From contig OY986969.1 of assembly GCA_963920575.1 (NCBI GenBank), forward strand, positions 24,591,434 to 24,655,433: a stretch of 64,000 nucleotides of DNA. The letters are read 5' to 3'. Positions 12,507 to 23,496 of the stretch are shown here, piece after piece. The translations under genes and the position numbers were made by a program. This DNA comes from Narthecium ossifragum (Eukaryota; Streptophyta; Magnoliopsida; Dioscoreales; Nartheciaceae). Below the pieces are notes generated by a model that saw nothing but the letters and a program-made list of their open reading frames with translations, searched no databases and was not told the origin of the DNA. Position 1 is the stretch's first letter, and each line of letters starts with the position of its first letter.

Positions 12507-15500
12507 CTAATAACTTTCACAACTAGAAACAATAAATATGCCATGAGGAAAAGCATAAATTCGGTGAAGCATGGAAAGGCAAGGGGGGTAACTGACTCTA
12601 GAACGGAGTCGCTTGGCATCATTTTCCGGTACATTTACATCATTCCCGCCACCGATGGCAGGATTTCCTGTCTGCATGGGAACCTGCATACCCGAGTTGA
12701 ATTTTCATCCAATTGTGTAAGCATTGGATTATTAATTCAGAAATAACTAAGTATTAGACCAAATTCCGCAAGACAATGAGTAAAAGCAAATAAGCCAACT
12801 TACAGTCTCATCAGGCACAATGGCGTATCTCTCGGATGGTGAAACCCAGACTTTGCCTGTCCGAATAGCAGTTTAGAGAACTCTCAAAATCGAAGAGAGT
12901 CAAATCAGCAGAGTTAAGTAGAGGGATCATGTGCATCCACCTGGCAAGGACTCTGCTGTCAAGGATTCTATCTGTGTGCAACTGGAGCCATCTGTGCTTA
13001 AAGCCTCAATCATCTTCGGTAAGTTCCTAGAAGTGCCAGATGCAATTTTAACAACAGATCATACTGAGGAACTGAATAAGCACTGACATCTTCAACTTCT
13101 CATCATATATATAATGGGGAGATTGGTCATACATATTTCATCAAACGAGACATAAACTAAGTAATAGATCCAGCATTTCAAAAGAAAATGACATAAAACA
13201 TATGCAACAGGGTTCAGTCATCGTGAACGAAACTATAAAAAGAGGGGCGCGGCGTGCAGTTACCGATCAACAGTCTCCCCATGGCCGAGTTGTCCGCTGG
13301 TACCCCTGCCCCAAGAAAATACATTTTTCCTTTCTGTGACAGCAAGGGTATGCCTCCACCCGCAAGATATTTGGACAATTTTCTGCACGTTGGTTCGAAA
13401 AAGATCAAAATATGAAACTAAAGACAATTAGTTCAAGTACTCACTTCCGGATATAATACAAAGAAACTAGCTCATTGGTCATTCAAAACTTTATTCAGTT
13501 GAGCCCTACAGCATTGCCATTGGCAAAAAATCCCCCAAAGTTCAGTCCTACATCGTATCATGATTCTTAAAAAAATTACGAGGACTGAAAAAGGAACAGC
13601 AACCTGCCCATCAGGAAATTTCACTTGTACAGGGGAGCAATGATCATCATTATCACCAACACCAATCTGTCCAAACTGTACAAGAAAAGGGAAAAATCTC
13701 AAAACTGTAAGCAGAGATATTGATATCCTCAAAGCATAAACTTGATCTACGCTCTTATAATCTCAGTGTGCGTATGATATCAACCAGCTTGTATCCTACG
13801 ACATCAAACAAGCTTATTCGATAATTTAATATAATGAATGGCAATTTAAATCAGTCTATATATGGCCATAAATATAAAGCATGATGACCATAATGGCCAA
13901 AAATAAACAAGAGTGCAGACCTTATTCCATCCCCAGCCATAAAGTTTTCCATCAGATGTCAGTGCCATTGTATGTCTCCACCCACCTGATATCTGTAAAT
14001 GAGTAAGCAAATGAAGTTTACAGAAGCACACATCAATAGATTTTCATGAACTACAACTGCCTGGATAGCTAGTTTTATAAATATAACTGTCACATTTGGT
14101 AGACCGTAACGGAAAGTATTGTTTGCAGAAAAGGCCCAGAAGTTGCTATTTGACAGGCAAATAACCAAATATGTCTGGTGTGACTTGAAGAAGCTCAATC
14201 ACAAAATACTTTCACGCAACCACCAACAGCTGTAAGATGGTGTTGTTTCCCACATCATAACCAAAATAAGTAGTCGATTTCTTTTCTATTGAATGACCAC
14301 ACACAGCCTTAGCTTTGAATCTGGACAAACGGGAAGGATGTAACAGAACAGGCAAAGTTGCAGAGATAGCAACAGCATCTTACAATTACTTAGGTTCAAA
14401 CTTCAAAACTAGAAAACTAGACATGTAGATTACACTATAGAATCTATAGAACACCAATACAACTTTTCAGATTTTAAACAACAGTAAAAACTAACGTAAT
14501 TCAGAAGAGAAGCAAAAGACTGAAAATAAAATCAAGAAACAAAGTCGGACCTGTGATACACAACTACTTTGCAGGGCTTCCAACTTGTGTGGGATTAGGT
14601 GATCCTCAAAGTCCCCATGCCCTAGTTGGCCATACTTGCTCCATCCATAGGTGTACAAGCTCCCAGAGGAGGAAACCGTGATTGTGTGACGCCAACCACA
14701 TGCAACAAGTGCCATTCTTTCTCCCTAGAAACAACTATTTTATGGTAAAACCATACATAAACACACAAAGAAAGAACAACAATCATAATTGGCAGACAAA
14801 TTATTAAGAAAATAAGCAGTAAATCTGATGTTAACTAATACTCAAAACTGAATTCACCAGAAGTAACAAGCACACACTATTTGTTCATTGATCCGCGAGT
14901 AGGAAATAAAAGGACCATGTCTTCTTGCAGAACTGAGTCAAGAGTAATTCTTGTGGACAAGGTCCACCTCCAAATCCTAAGGCTTAACCTTTAACTATTG
15001 GCCCACTAATTTTCTCAGCTCGATGTGGATGAGAGAATCATCATTTCCAAATAAAGATGGTACAGAAAACATGACTTTAAATAGTCAGAAGAAAACATTT
15101 CGAGAATTTAAAGGAAGGCAACTCATTCAAGAAAAAAAGTTGAAATATATGCAAATCAGCGATGGGAATAAGAATAATACTATCATTATGGTATGATACG
15201 TAATTGCACATAAAATAACTTTCCAAAGAAGGGTAGACATACATTGACAGCAGCTACTTGTTCTGGGATTAGGTGGTCATTTCGATCTCCGACACCCAAA
15301 TTTCCATATCGACCCCAACCCCATCCATAGAGCTCACCATCTTCTGTCACTGCAGCTGTATGCTCTGCACCGGCAGCAATCATTTTGATAGGAATTCCCT
15401 AGCAACCCAAGAAACTTATCCTCAGTAACAGTGAAATCTTAAATTGGAATTGACAGAGTGAACATTTACGTGAAGTGAATGAATAAAAAACATGCATTAG

Positions 15501-17348
15501 CCAAATTCTCTAAGTATATAGTTATCTCTTAAAGAACATGCATTAGCTAAATTCTCTAAAAGTAGATAGTTATCTCATAAATAACACATATTAACCAAAT
15601 CCTTCATCATGAGAATATTCAGCATAGAAAATAGGATCTTCATCACAACTTATATCATAAAACCTTGAAGGAATGAGAACTAGTTTATTTGACCTGAAAA
15701 GCTTGAATTCTTTGTGGTACGAGAGAGTCTTCAGTAGTACCAAGACCAAGTTGCCCATTTTGGTTTCTTCCCCAACTTCAACAATGCTCAGACAAAAACA
15801 AGCCAAGTCAGTGAACGAAATATGTCTAAGATGTTCAGAAATCTTGCCAAGTCAACAGCAGGAAAAAAGAAAAAAGGATAACAATAAGCACAGCCCAAGG
15901 AGTAAGAAACCGGTTGCACTAGTTGGGCATAAGAAATATAGAAATAAAAAGCCTAGATTAAACTTTGAGTAAGAGTTGTCGCATCCTAGGTGTCATCCTT
16001 CATAATAAATTTGGTAAGAAACAGCATAAGTGAAATTTTCTTCTCAGTAAAGTTGGCAGCAATTGCATTTTCTCCATCCGACAGTTTGCTATTACAGAAT
16101 TTCACTGGCTTAGAAGCTGAAGTAGCTAAATTTTGCCCATATCCTTCCCTGCTTTCTGAGTGGTGGTCATTGTGACACTATTAGTTCGTTTCATGACAGC
16201 TTGTTATATTTTTATCAACAAAAGTTGCTCTAAAGTACACACACTTTCAACTTCCCGGTGTGAGACTCCTCTTAACGCAACAATCATTTGCGAGAATTTC
16301 TAAATCAACTTCTGAGCTGATCCGAGCAATCTTTCTTAAGGAACCGGTTCCATCAGTATCTGTTGTGTATCATATTTGGAATAGGCAAGGAATTCATAAA
16401 CAAGACATATATAGTCCAGTAAAAGCAAAAACAACTGTGATACTGAACGCACTTAAGCCAAAGGGAAAATAGATAAATGTCAACCTTTGGACCTCTCCAT
16501 CCATGGTAATAGCCAAACAATGGTTATCTCCGCAAGCAATTTGTTTAATCTTTAAACCTTGCAATGCTCTGACTGGCTGTGGGGTGAATACATCACTCGA
16601 GTTTCCATGGCCCAACCTTCCAAAGTCACCCCTGAAAGTCCAAGAATCTTAAACAATAAATATCCAGTGCATACAGCAAAAATTTAATACCAGAATCAAA
16701 ACCTCAAGCTCAAATCAAATCCTACTTTTGTTATATAGCAATCAGTGGTCATCATCTCTGTTCGCCATGTAAAGGGCATACACACAAGTAGTTAAAATGC
16801 ATCCTTACTTTAAGCAAAGAACAGAGACAGCAGACAGCAGAACTCACCATCCCCAACTATAAACCTGCAATTGGGATTCAGAACATGCTGTCGTGTGATC
16901 AGCTCCACATGTGATGGATGATAATGATATCCCTGCGCCACTCAAGGCATGCAGTAATGTCGGAAGAACTCGATCTTCAGCATCCCCGTGACCCAACTGT
17001 CCATCTTCGCCCCGTCCCCAAGAGCAAACAGTATTGTCCGCTGTCACACATCAAGAAACAAGATCTAATTTTTCTCTCGTGTTCAACTTCATCAAAACAT
17101 CCACAAACAAGAGCACAAAACTAATCGAAACCAAAAGGATTTAAACTTCATTCGAAAACACCACTAAGTTTGGTTTGTAAGTTCCTGCAAGCAAATCACA
17201 TTGGCTTCTTTCCACGAAACCAGAGCAAGAAAAGGGTACCACAAGAGACGAGCTTACAGAGGAGTGTAACAGAGTGACTGGCTCCGGCGGAGATGAGCAC
17301 CACGTGGCGCGCCGGCGCCTCACCGCCGCCTCTCGCCTCCGCCGACAT
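12507..17348 (-). CDS. UVR8: UVR8, UV-B photoreceptor (seven-bladed RCC1-type propeller)
   Basis: Twelve exons in transcription order: 17348-17258, 17040-16848, 16631-16485, 15775-15694, 15398-15243, 14724-14551, 13992-13921, 13675-13604, 13382-13264, 13026-12941, 12856-12804, 12683-12507; phases close to give 473 aa. The product matches UVR8 throughout, from ISAGASHSVTLL through SWGRGEDGQLGHGDAEDR and AAGAEHTAAVTEDGELYGWG. The three GWRHT motifs place the tryptophan triad at W234, W286 and W338 (W233, W285, W337 in Arabidopsis). The C-terminal COP1-binding VP motif is intact in RYAIVPDET (V411, P412). UVR8 dimers absorb UV-B through these tryptophans, separate into monomers, bind COP1 and drive HY5-dependent protection genes in the nucleus. 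The protein does not stop near KRLR where the Arabidopsis one does (KRVRI) but runs on for 27 residues. No other RCC1 protein fits as well. Confidence 0.97.
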
Positions 17349-18259
17349 ATCCACCTCCTCCTCCTCCTCCTCCTGGTGGCGTCGCGATCGCTCGCGTGTC
17401 CGTCGAGTGGTGTGATTGAGAGATGTGGAGGGAGAAATAATATCTCACCACATTCAAGATTATTTATTTATTAATATAATAAAGATATGAGGAGATATTT
17501 TGGGAAAGACTAGATCCGTTGATGATGCGCTGGCAGGCATTGATTGGCTGGGGCCCGGATCTGGACATTGAAAGCTGTTCTAATTGTCTGATAAATAAAC
17601 GAATTGTGTATTAACTTTGAGGGGAAACTGAAACGGGTAAATTAATTACCCCTGGTGAGTAAATTTATAGATTAATCTTGAGTAAATTTATAACAACAGA
17701 TGAAACAAGACCTCTTTCTGGTCAAAGGGGGGTATTTTGATCTCTGAAATTCGACGGTCCTTCAGTAGTACATCTCACTTCTCAGGGATTATTTTGTAAT
17801 TATCAAGATTTTAGGAACTAATGTGTTATTAGGAAAAGATTTGACTTCGAGGGACTAATATGTAAAAATCCCATTTATAAATTTCAATATAAATGTTTTG
17901 GGTAAATTTAGTTCATAAATTTTGAGTAAATCTCATTCCCAATAACTTAAAAGGATAAAATGGAAACATGGATGCATATTTAAAATAAGGGAAAATTGCC
18001 GTTTAGTCTCTATGAGAGAAGTTGTTTGCTATTTAGTCTCCTCGAAAGATTTTAAGCCATTTAGTCCCTTTTTGGACAGCTGTACTTTTTTTATCTCTAA
18101 AATACCCTTTATGTATTTTATTAAATGAGAGATGGATGGATAGTTTTTGAATTAGGTGGTTGGCATTAATTGGAGTGGTTGGGAATATATACACCTATTC
18201 CCAATACAGGAAAGGCATGCATGCATCCACTTATGGCTGGTTGCATGCATTAATGGGGG
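17349..18259. other. UVR8 leader/promoter region and intergenic DNA
   Basis: The first part holds the presumed UVR8 5' leader, with a GGAGGA-type repeat on the transcribed strand at 17350-17375. At 18000-18110 the phrase TTTAGTC recurs at regular spacing with small changes, which looks like the end of an unidentified repeat element. No gene was recognised. Confidence 0.45.
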
Positions 18260-18988
18260 CATTAATAGTAACTACAATTATGGGAAGTAACTACAAATAT
18301 TGGTAGTTACTTCCCAGTTTTCCTACCTTTTTTCTCGGATAGTAACTACAAATTATGGAAAAGTAACTACAATTATGGGAAGTAACTACAAATATTGGTA
18401 GTTACTTCTCAGTTTTCCTACCTTTTTTCTCGGATAGTAACTACAAATTATGGAAAAGTAACTACAATTATGGGAAGTAACTACAAATATTGGTAGTTAC
18501 TTTCAAAAATATTGTAAAGTAATTCCAATATTTAATAAATAGACATTTTATAAATAGTTTGAAGTATTTTTCTATTACAATTTTTGGAAAATAACTACAT
18601 ATATTGCTAGTTATTTCCAATTTTCTTACCTTTTACCTACCAAATATTGATAGTTACTTTACAATTTCTAGGAAGTAACTACAAATATTGGTAGTTACTT
18701 CCCAGATTATTAGTAGTTACTTCCCAGATTATTGGTAGTTACTTTACAATTTTCTGGGAAGTAACTACAAATAATTACTATAAAAATTGGTACAAAAATT
18801 TTCTGAGAAGTATCTACAAAATTTTCTTAAAAACTTTGCTAAAAAGTTATTACAAAAATTTTCTGGGAAGTAAGTACAATTTATGGGAAGTAACTACAAA
18901 TATTGGTAGTTACTTCTATGAATTGTAAAGTATCTACCAATATTTTACTACAAAAAAAAGTAATTGAAAAAAAAACTCTCGATCTTGA
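18260..18988. repeat. Tandem and palindromic GTAGTTACTT repeat array (95-bp period at its left end)
   Basis: The 95-bp unit starting at 18271 is repeated at 18366 and 18461, nearly without change. Within each unit GTAACTAC and its complement GTAGTTAC flank AAATATTG, forming a hairpin of about 30 bases. Further right the same palindrome recurs in degenerate, irregularly spaced form up to the assembly gap. It is a local satellite, non-coding. Confidence 0.85.
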
Positions 18989-19188
18989 NNNNNNNNNNNN
19001 NNNNNNNNNNNNNNNNNNNNNNNNNNNNNNNNNNNNNNNNNNNNNNNNNNNNNNNNNNNNNNNNNNNNNNNNNNNNNNNNNNNNNNNNNNNNNNNNNNNN
19101 NNNNNNNNNNNNNNNNNNNNNNNNNNNNNNNNNNNNNNNNNNNNNNNNNNNNNNNNNNNNNNNNNNNNNNNNNNNNNNNNNNNNNNNN
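18989..19188. other. Assembly gap (200 N)
   Basis: Exactly 200 undetermined bases. The gap directly abuts the tandem array, so collapse of that array is the likely cause and the true length is unknown. Any reading frame drawn across it is meaningless. Confidence 0.99.
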
Positions 19189-19464
19189 AGAGAAACGAGC
19201 TGCATTCAAGTCATACAATTCACACAACGGGAGCTGTTTGGGTCATACCATTGTCTCCATACTACCATCATATCAACGGATGAGATCTGTTTAAATCTCA
19301 TCCAATGGTTGAGATCATTATTAAAAGATGACAGCAATGCCAAACTATATCATAGAAGGTCTAGAAAGAGACTACAGTGAGTCATTAAAATACTATACCT
19401 TTCCTGCAGCTCTAATAGCATTAGCATTTAGTACTAAAGATTAAGAAGAACAAAGCTTATAAAA

Positions 19465-22073
19465 TTACAAACTAAAAGGTGCTATTTGCAAGCATAGCTC
19501 AAGCTTCAACCCACTCCATTCCTCAGCCCACAGGCTATAACTCGATCTGGGTGCCAATACATCAATGGAGACCTCCTTCCTGTCTAACAACTGCTTAGCA
19601 TAGAGATCAAAGCCATTCAAGTTCTTCCATAGTTCCTCCAGCTTCTTGGGATCTCTCTCCTTCCTGACTTCATCAATCCACTCTCTAGCCTCTTCCACCC
19701 TTGCCCAGAAGCATGAATCCTGTGTCAGCCCTGCAAACTTGCTCCTTTTCGAGACACCCTTCCCATGGCTAGGCTTCTTCTCATCCCACCACCTATTGAA
19801 CACCTCATACCTCCTCTCCCTCCCATGGCTAACATAGTGTCCCCTGCTCTTATGCTTCTGTGCTCTATAGTACTCAGCTATGTCCAATGGCTCGACTAAG
19901 AGCCTGTAAAAGTGTGCAGCATTCACCCATTTGCACCGCTTGTGGAAGTCATGAGGCAGCTCGCTGCTCTGGATCATGTCGACAACATTGTCCCAGAATT
20001 GGCCCAGCTTGATTCGGTTCAAGTTCACCTTGGAGTCTCTCTTGGATGCTTTCCTGTACTTGAAGGCGTCGTAGTAGCCGGTGTCATCGTCGCAGGAGGC
20101 CTTGTACCATTCGATTTGGGCACGGCACGGTGTCACCTTGGCCAGCTTTATAGCGAGATTGGCACTTTTCAGATTGGGACTGCATTCGATTCTCTTCAAC
20201 ATCTTCAAACTTTCTCGAGCTTCCATGGCCATCATGTCCTGTTACTCATCTCAAACAGAGTTGATATGAACTTTGATCAAATCTAGAGTGAACTAGAACT
20301 AAAAACTGGATATGTAGTTGATACCTGACTTCCAATTCCTGATGCCTGGAGTGCCAGTTGAATCCCTGCGCTATGATTTGTTATTGGAGACTCTAGACCA
20401 ATGGCAGTGTTCTTCTTTTGCAGCAATCCCATGGATATCTTGTCTAAAAGATCTCCATAAGAAAGATGTTCTTGTTCGATACTGAGACCTGCAGAACCTG
20501 TTGCAAATGTCAAGTAGAGCATCCGAATCGCGACTATCGGGTTATCGATGCAGACAGCCCCCTCGCCGGAGCACAAGACGTAGTTACCAAAAGGCCGGTA
20601 TGGGTTCTGCTGTTGAACTAAATCAGGTAGTTTCTGATCGGCAACGGCTCTACCAATGTGCATTGAGATGAACAGATGCAAGTTGGCTTTCTCTTCGTCG
20701 GAGAATCGCGAAGCTGGCTTCGCGATGTTTGAATATCGTATAGCGAATTGCATGGATTGCAGCAGATGAGCAATGAGCTGAGGAGATATGGAGTTGAATG
20801 GGCAGAAGAGAAGCCGAGGCATGACATCGTGCTGGCTGACAATGTGACAGAACTTATCGGCCCATCTCTCCCTCAGAATGGCTCGAGAGAGAGCATCGTT
20901 GCCGAGCAGCGGGCTTCCGAAAGTGATGCACAAGAGAGAAGCAGGGGATAAGGAAGCAGTAGAGGATGATAAGCAGAGGAAGTAAAGGGTGGCAAGGGAA
21001 GCTAGTGTCCCTGCAACTGAGTGTCCTGTGAAGATTACTGCCTTGTTCTTGATACTCGTAGCCAGAACCTAAACATTTGAGGAAAGAAAAGAGGAGTTTC
21101 CTTCAGAATGTCTCTTCTGATGTTTTAATCCTTCAAAACAATTTTGTGACTGCTAATTTGGTCATGGATTAAGACCACTTTCTCTGGATAAGAATATCAA
21201 CAGAGATTAATGAAAAACCAGACACTTTGTGGGTAGTGGTGTCCACATCTAATCAAGTTTCACCACTATCAAGACTAGGAAATTGCTCTAAAGGTCTTCT
21301 TTTCATAGTAATAAACAAACCATGATTAAAGCTGAGAACTACCAATGAAAACTTGTGCAATTTCAGTAGCAGCAGATCTGTAATCCTAATAACACTTCAT
21401 CATCAAGAGTTTCTGAGTGAATTGAGTCGATTAGCTATCATTCTCAAGACGACCTCCGAATCAACGTGAGCATATTCAGTGGTCAAAAATAGGACACCGT
21501 TTAGCAGGATGTGAAAAAAAACAGAGAGAAATTTTTTTTAATGAGAAGCAAATGGAACTCATTTGCAATAATGAATCAGAGAAGAAAGGTGAAGGAAACG
21601 AAAGATTAACCTGGAATTCAGAGGTTCTCTGCATGGCGAGGAAGAGTTGCAGCGAACACGCATGGACCAACACCGGCTCTCCGCCATCTTCTTGCCCCTT
21701 GGACAAAGCCGAGAAGAAGCCACCATGCTCGCCGACCCCCCCTACAGGCACAAAACCGAAGAAGTCACCGCCCGGAGCACCGAGCATCGACGCAACAGGC
21801 TGTACGCCGGAGAAGGCGACGTACACCACATCCCCAATCTCTTGAACCAAGAAGCCAGTGTCACTGGTGCCGGCGGCCACGGCGCACCGCCTCCACGACT
21901 CTGGAAGCAGAGGTGAGCAGGCCAAGTGAGCCCCGAGAACATGGCTCGTCTCAAACCTTAATAAGAGGCAATTGAAATCAGCTCCTCTGAGCTCTCTCTA
22001 CTCAACGTGTACGTAAAAGAGAGAGAAAGGGATGGAGATGTACTACTTACACGGGGTGTTCTTCTGCCATCAT
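19465..22073 (-). CDS. PAD4: PAD4-type lipase-like immune regulator (EDS1 family)
   Basis: Four exons in transcription order: 22073-22051, 21956-21611, 21068-20325, 20238-19465; phases close to 628 aa. The first exon has only 23 coding bases, and joins to give MMAEEHPVFETSHVLG, matching the FETS start typical of PAD4. The N-terminal half is an alpha/beta-hydrolase fold with a lipase-like triad: S140 in GHSVAG, D204 in SQHDVMPR and H324 in QEHLSYG. PYRPFGNYVLCS and GAVCIDN are PAD4-like. The C-terminal half is the helical EP domain, including YYDAFKYRK, WVNAAHFYRLLVEPLDIAEY and FNRWWDEK. PAD4 pairs with EDS1; the dimer receives TIR-derived nucleotide signals and works with ADR1-type helper NLRs. 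Its EDS1 partner is not in the window. Length suits monocot PAD4 (longer than the 541 aa Arabidopsis protein). SAG101 is the main alternative but fits less well. Confidence 0.93.
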
Positions 22074-22290
22074 TACTCCATGACTCGTCCTCAATCTGCG
22101 TGAAGTGTTGTATGGATCGGATAGATAGAAGAAGACCAACAGGGAAGAAGGAGAAGAACAATGCCTTCAACAGTAAGGGTGTATGTCGTTTCAGTCTTTT
22201 ATCGCTTCAATCCTTCCATTGAATTGAATGTCAATCAATAGATAGTGACACCGTATACTTCAATACTTGTTGGCACCTTTGCAACAGTAA
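22074..22290. other. PAD4 leader and promoter-proximal region
   Basis: Presumed 5' leader and proximal promoter of PAD4 (transcribed leftwards). The word AACAGTAAGGGTG occurs twice, near 22169 and 22283; the second copy overlaps the edge of the adjacent MITE. No exon is visible. Confidence 0.4.
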
Positions 22291-22516
22291 GGGTGCGTTC
22301 GGTCGCCGGTTTAACGTCTCGGGGTCGGGAGTCGCCTCTCCAGACCTATCCCTCCTATTTAATTAATGCATGTTAGAATTATTAAAATATTTTCTTTATA
22401 TGACGTATTTTTTTAATGAGATAATATAACAAGAGATATATTAATAACTTTAATATCATTCATATGCTTTCTCATCTTAATTTTCTAACTCTCCCGCTGT
22501 ACAACCAAACACAATC
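22291..22516. mobile_element. Tourist-like MITE (226 bp) with TAA target-site duplication
   Basis: Begins GGGTGCGTTCGGTCG and ends with the complement of GATTGTGTTTGGTTG, terminal inverted repeats matching at 10 of 15 positions. TAA lies immediately outside both ends (22288-22290 and 22517-22519). Size, TAA duplication and the GTTTGG-type ends fit PIF/Harbinger-derived MITEs. The interior is AT-rich and non-coding. Confidence 0.65.
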
Positions 22517-22948
22517 TAAATTTTCTTAATGAAGTGCTGGCTTTTGAGACTAGTGGATTAATAAATACGACCCACATTATTACACAAAAGTCGGTCGAAA
22601 TCAAGTTCTCTTTTTCCTCCTTGAATTTTTCACAAATACAGTGAAAAGTGGACAAACTTCAGAGTTCAAAAAAATATATAGATTCCCTCCTTCAACAACG
22701 TGTTTCTTTTTTCTTCATCTCTTCTATTTATAAAATACAGGACCAACTTGGGTGTGCTTGGTCATGGCCTTTGGGCTCGACTAAAGACACAATATAAAAA
22801 AAAATAATAAAAAGATTCTTGGGCATGCTTGGATCATTTTTTTATGTCGGCCTGAATCCCCCAGCAACATCGGTTCCGCTAACAAGACTCAAAAGACTGA
22901 ACTGAGTAGAAAAGGATAGGATATTTCTAGGACCGGGTACGGTCCACG

Positions 22949-23488
22949 TAGTGATGGCAACGGGCGGATCGGAACGAATATTGAAATATTCGTCCTCCTC
23001 GTCCCGGCACTCCCCCGCCCATACCCGCACCGTCCCGTGCCCGCGCAGATAATGGGGATCGCGAACCATAACCATCCCCGCGGGTGCGCGGATATTACCC
23101 GCAACCCGCGGTTATCCGCAAAACTTTAAAAAAACCATTCAATTAGCATTAAATCTCTAAAATTTAAATCTAAATTCACCAAACTATCATCAACATTCGG
23201 TCTCTAAAATTTAGATCCACCAAACAGTCATCAATAATTAGTCTTTATTAGAGTATTATTACAAAAATAGACTCTCTAAAATCCACCAAACCAACATTTA
23301 ATAGCGGGACGGATATGCGGAGCGGGACGGATATTACCACCCAATACCATAATCCGCCCCATACCCGTGCGGATTTTAAATTTGTAAACCATACCCGTAT
23401 TCACGGGTAAAAAATCTATACCATACCCGTCTCCATCGGTGCGGATCGGATCGGTTATCCAACAATGCGATCAATTTTGCCATCTCTA
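22949..23488. mobile_element. Non-autonomous hAT-type DNA transposon (540 bp, 8-bp target-site duplication)
   Basis: Terminal inverted repeats TAGTGATGGCAA (left) and TAGAGATGGCAA (complement of the right end) differ at one base. The exact 8-bp duplication GGTCCACG flanks it at 22941-22948 and 23489-23496, as expected for hAT insertion. The interior has GC-rich subterminal blocks with repeated GCGGGACGGAT and CCATACCCG words and an AT-rich middle, with no transposase coding. Two short reading frames near the left end are products of these repeats. Confidence 0.9.
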
Positions 23489-23496
23489 GGTCCACG

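Noticed and set aside
18903..19380. Open frames of about 85-140 residues crossing the N run
   Set aside because: Most of each is undetermined sequence; nothing supports coding.
12507..22073. A co-regulated functional gene cluster linking UVR8, PAD4 and neighbours
   Set aside because: The genes have separate pathways and promoters; adjacency alone does not show a functional unit.
21958..22170. A hydrophobic leader-like frame just upstream of the PAD4 lipase domain, suggesting a secreted protein
   Set aside because: Its phase at the GTAAGT donor does not join the FETSHVLG exon, while the overlapping MMAEEHP frame does and gives the normal PAD4 start.
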